From positions 74,338,001-74,402,000 of the forward strand of contig OZ231127.1 of assembly GCA_965153355.1 (NCBI GenBank): a DNA stretch of 64,000 bases, given 5' to 3'. Both the position numbers and the translations under genes were made by a program. Position 1 is the stretch's first letter, and each line of letters begins with the position of its first letter. This stretch comes from Flaccisagitta enflata (taxonomy: Eukaryota > Chaetognatha > Sagittoidea > Aphragmophora). Shown piece after piece: positions 61,076-64,000 of the stretch. Under the pieces are notes generated by a model. The model searched no databases, was not told the DNA's origin, and worked only from the letters and a program-made list of their open reading frames with translations.

Positions 61076-61675
61076 CAGTACGATGTGAGCAATGACGACC
61101 TAGACTGGAGGATAGATTTTAGGTATCCTAATTTCATTTGTATCATAAAATATCTGAGATCTAGGCTAATTAAAAGTTGTTCTATTGAGTGAATGTATTT
61201 GCATCTCATAAACTTCAACTTGTGACTTGACTTCATCAAGACTTCATTTTTCAAGGTTCTAAACAATTTTATTAGATCGGGCGAAATTTTTAGATAATGT
61301 TGAAAAAAAAAATCAGCTAAATTGGACTATTTTTACAGGTTTTACGGCTATGTTTGATAAACAAAAGTTATGCAAATTAATTTTTGGGCAAAACTTGAAG
61401 TGGCCATAAAACCTGTAAAAATGGACCGATTGCGCTGATTTTTATTCCAAAACTATGTAAAACTTTCCAACCAATCTATTGAGATAGGTTAGAACTTTAA
61501 AGAATGAAGTCTTGATGGGGTCAAGTCGCAAGTTGAAGTTTGAGAGACGCAAACATTTTCGCTCAATAAAGCAACCTTTTATTAGCCTAAATCTCAAATG
61601 TTTTATGATACAAATAAAATTAAGGTACCAAAAATTTATCCAGCAGTCTAGGTCTTCATTGCTTCCATTATACTG
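61076..61675. mobile_element. 600-bp fold-back element, CAGTACGATG ends
   Basis: Arms of ~260 bp pair along their length (e.g. AGTCTTGATG on the right against CATCAAGACT on the left; GATAGATTTTAGGTATCC against GGTACCAAAAATTTATCC). TA at 61074–61075 on the left; the right flank reads TT, so the duplication is decayed. End sequence as in 42647–43071. Confidence 0.8.
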
Positions 61676-61679
61676 TTAC

Positions 61680-62795
61680 ATTTACAAATCCATAGAAGAA
61701 TTTTGTTAACTGAGCTCATTATTCATGCAAATAAACTTATTTTGACAGATTTTGTACACAAAACAATACAAAATTAAGCATATTGAAGCAAAACAAATCA
61801 ATATGAGAATCCTTTTTTACCTATATAAAAAAAAACAAAAGTTTATGAATTTTCAAAAAAATCTCTATAAGCACTATTTTTGGTTGGTTGGGCAGTGCAG
61901 TAAAAATGTGTTCCGCCAAGCTCTTCTTAATACTAGTTGTGTAGATGCTCTTCAACAACTTTCATGCAAAATTTCAGCCAAACTCATTCAAAAGTTATGC
62001 CCCTTTTTCATTTTTTTTCATCTGGTTGGTTGGTTGGACTGGTTGGGCTGGTTGGACTCATCTTTAGAAAAACAATTTTTTTATTATGATCTCTCTTGGT
62101 TATGTCTGTTTTCCCGCAAAAGATCATGAGTGTAGCTCAAAGGGTTCATGACATATGGGCACTTTTGTAAATTGGACGAATCTTTTTTTTTCCCCAAGTC
62201 CGCAAAATCTTGACTTTGGTCAAGAAGAAAATAATGACAATGATTGTCCAATGAGCGTATCAATTTGGCAACACTTTCAGGACCAACAAAATACAAAATT
62301 TCTGCTTGGTCTAGATTTGAAGAATGTTAGAAATTCTTTCAAAGGGTCACCAATTGTTTGATTTTTCTTTGAGACTAAGCCGGTCAAAGGCATCAAAAAC
62401 CGCCATTAACGGTTTTTTTTGCCGTGGTTAGACCATTGCTTCTAAAAAAACAATCCTTTTTCTATGGCCATGGTTTTTTTTCCTAATTTGGAAAATTCTG
62501 GCATTGGGAAGGATCAACCGCAAACATATGAATAAACAGACTAGTTTTACCGCCTAGGTTCTAAACATCGGCCAAACTAACTGACATTGAGCAGCCAAAC
62601 CCCCCAGGGATACAAATGCATTCAAAGGGATACAAATTGGAAACCAATACCCAAGGGGATAACAACACCCAAACAGATACCAAAGGGTCGCATACACCCG
62701 AGGGTATACATGATTTACACACGATCGGAAGCTTGTGAGTTGAATAGTATCAAATTTCACAAACAAGGACGAATATTGATGGCTGCTCTTTGACC
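61680..62795. other. no gene recognised
   Basis: A (TTGGTTGG/GCTGG) patch at 62024–62058 and ACCCAAGGGGATA-like repeats at 62645–62680. Short ORFs without splice support. Confidence 0.45.
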
Positions 62796-62796
62796 A

Positions 62797-62798
62797 AG

Positions 62799-62879
<81 letters not shown>

Positions 62880-63250
62880 CAGACAGACACAGACAGACAC
62901 AGACAGACACAGACAGACACAGACAGACACAGACAGACACAGACAGATGTATAAAGAGAGAGGGTAAGGAGAAATGAAAAAAAATGAAGAAGAAGGTAGG
63001 AAGGAAACAGAAAGATCAAAGGAAAGAGAAAGAAGAACAGAAGAAAGGAAGGAAGGAAGGAAGGAAGATAGGAAGGAAGGAGGGAAGGAAGGAAGGAAGG
63101 AAGGGAGGAAGGAAATAAGGAAATAAGGAAAGAAGAAAAGATGGAAAGTGGGAAGGAAGGAAAGAAAGAAGGAAAGAAAGAAAGATAGAAGCAAAGAAAG
63201 AAGGAAAGAAAGAAAAAAAGAAGGAGACAAGGAAGTGAAAGTGGTAAGGA
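62797..63250. repeat. (GA)n, (CAGACA)n and (GGAA)n
   Basis: GA 62797–62860, CAGACAGACA 62860–62946 (12-bp-like periodicity), GGAA/GAAA 62995–63235. Confidence 0.96.
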
Positions 63251-63254
63251 GTGG

Positions 63255-63397
63255 AGAGAAAACATTTCTCGCAACATTTTACAGAAAACGAACCTTTAAT
63301 AGAAAAGAACAGAACATTTCACAGAAATCACGCGCATGATATTCTGAAATAGGACAGGACGAAGTCGCGGGGAAGAGGAAAACCAGCTGCTAGTGGG

Positions 63398-63436
<39 letters not shown>

Positions 63437-63930
63437 TCTTTTCATGGCGCAAAAAAAGTTTTGCCCTACAGAGAAAAAAGTTTTTAAGGTGAATCTTATA
63501 TGAGTTCATAGAGTTGGACGATATCAATTGCAGAATTCATGCTGTTTTTTTGCAATGTTACAATGTCTCTTCTAAAATCTTAGGATCTCAATTTTGAATT
63601 TCTCCTTCTCTCGAAAAATCACATTGGCATATGAGCATGTTGCTTTGTTGCATGAGCATTTTAGCTAGCAAGTGTCCGTGCTAGTTGATCAAATTCGCTT
63701 AATTGTGCGGACCAGCCAATGTTTGAGTTGCTACGTGAAACATGAATCTCTATCATTATTTTATTTTGTTGACATCGGCGAAATTGTCAACCAAGCAAAT
63801 CTCTAGCAATGATAAGTCGTTATCTGCAACTCGTTCTACCGGCGCATGGCACATTTTTTAGCGACGGATAAACGTACTAAACGTCTCATGCAAAAGATTG
63901 GAATGCAGACAAATGCTTATAGCAAAATAA
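63255..63930. other. no gene recognised
   Basis: Short (GA)n at 63401–63434; otherwise unremarkable. Confidence 0.5.
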
Positions 63931-63931
63931 A

Positions 63932-64000
63932 AAACAAGGTCGGATACACAGCTCCCAAGCCGTGAGCGGGTGATAAAAGACAGCGATGACTAAGGTCACC
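63932..64000 (-). repeat. interspersed repeat, cut by the window end
   Basis: AACAAGGTCGGATACACAGC … GCCGTGAGCGGGTG; the rest lies outside. Confidence 0.75.

Overview
This is nuclear DNA of an animal (metazoan). The genes are split by GT–AG introns. There is a forkhead gene of the FoxN2/3 type, a kringle exon pair, a BEL/Pao-like retroelement and many cut-and-paste DNA transposon relics, with very long (GA)n, (GAAA)n, (GAAT)n, (AC)n and (ATC)n tracts. No bacterial features are present. The species cannot be named from the sequence. The mix of interspersed hairpin-ended repeats with (CCGT)n/(TCGG)n cores recalls repeats described from marine invertebrates such as bivalves, but that is only a guess.

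Layout. 1–3.5 kb (minus strand): a decayed BEL/Pao-like gag–protease split by a 686-bp inverted-repeat transposon whose ends start CACAGTG and which is flanked by a 5-bp duplication. Upstream of gag lies a tandem array of nine ordered hairpins. 5.1–6.4 kb (plus strand): two exons that together encode one complete kringle domain. 5.4–10.9 kb: a cluster of TA-flanked and hAT-type elements and interspersed repeats. 11.4–22.6 kb (minus strand): a FoxN2/3-like gene rebuilt from four coding exons with matching splice phases, about 1,924 codons, with a start ATG, a forkhead domain, a 29-residue polyglutamine tract and a stop. 23.1–26.7 kb (minus strand): a two-exon gene for an unrecognised 179-residue protein. 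29.3–34.5 kb (minus strand): the last four exons of a single-pass membrane protein with two PPxY motifs and a C-terminal PDZ-ligand-like tail. Less certain upstream exons lie at 37.3 and 38.1 kb. An isolated exon lies at 60.7 kb.

The rest, especially 27–64 kb, is dominated by microsatellites, minisatellites, palindromic fold-back elements and about 25 copies of an interspersed repeat. One end of this repeat is a GTCGC…GCGAC hairpin followed by TAAAAA; the other end is AACAAGGCC. One copy is nested inside another. An uninterrupted relative in the same window supplies the empty site, so its insertion can be read directly and shows no clear target duplication.

The features most worth following up are the RSS-like (CACAGTG) element in gag, the ordered triple-hairpin tandem array, the helentron-like repeat with its internal empty-site test, the ~600-bp fold-back family with shared cores but different ends, and the membrane exon placed between long complementary (CT)n and (GA)n tracts.
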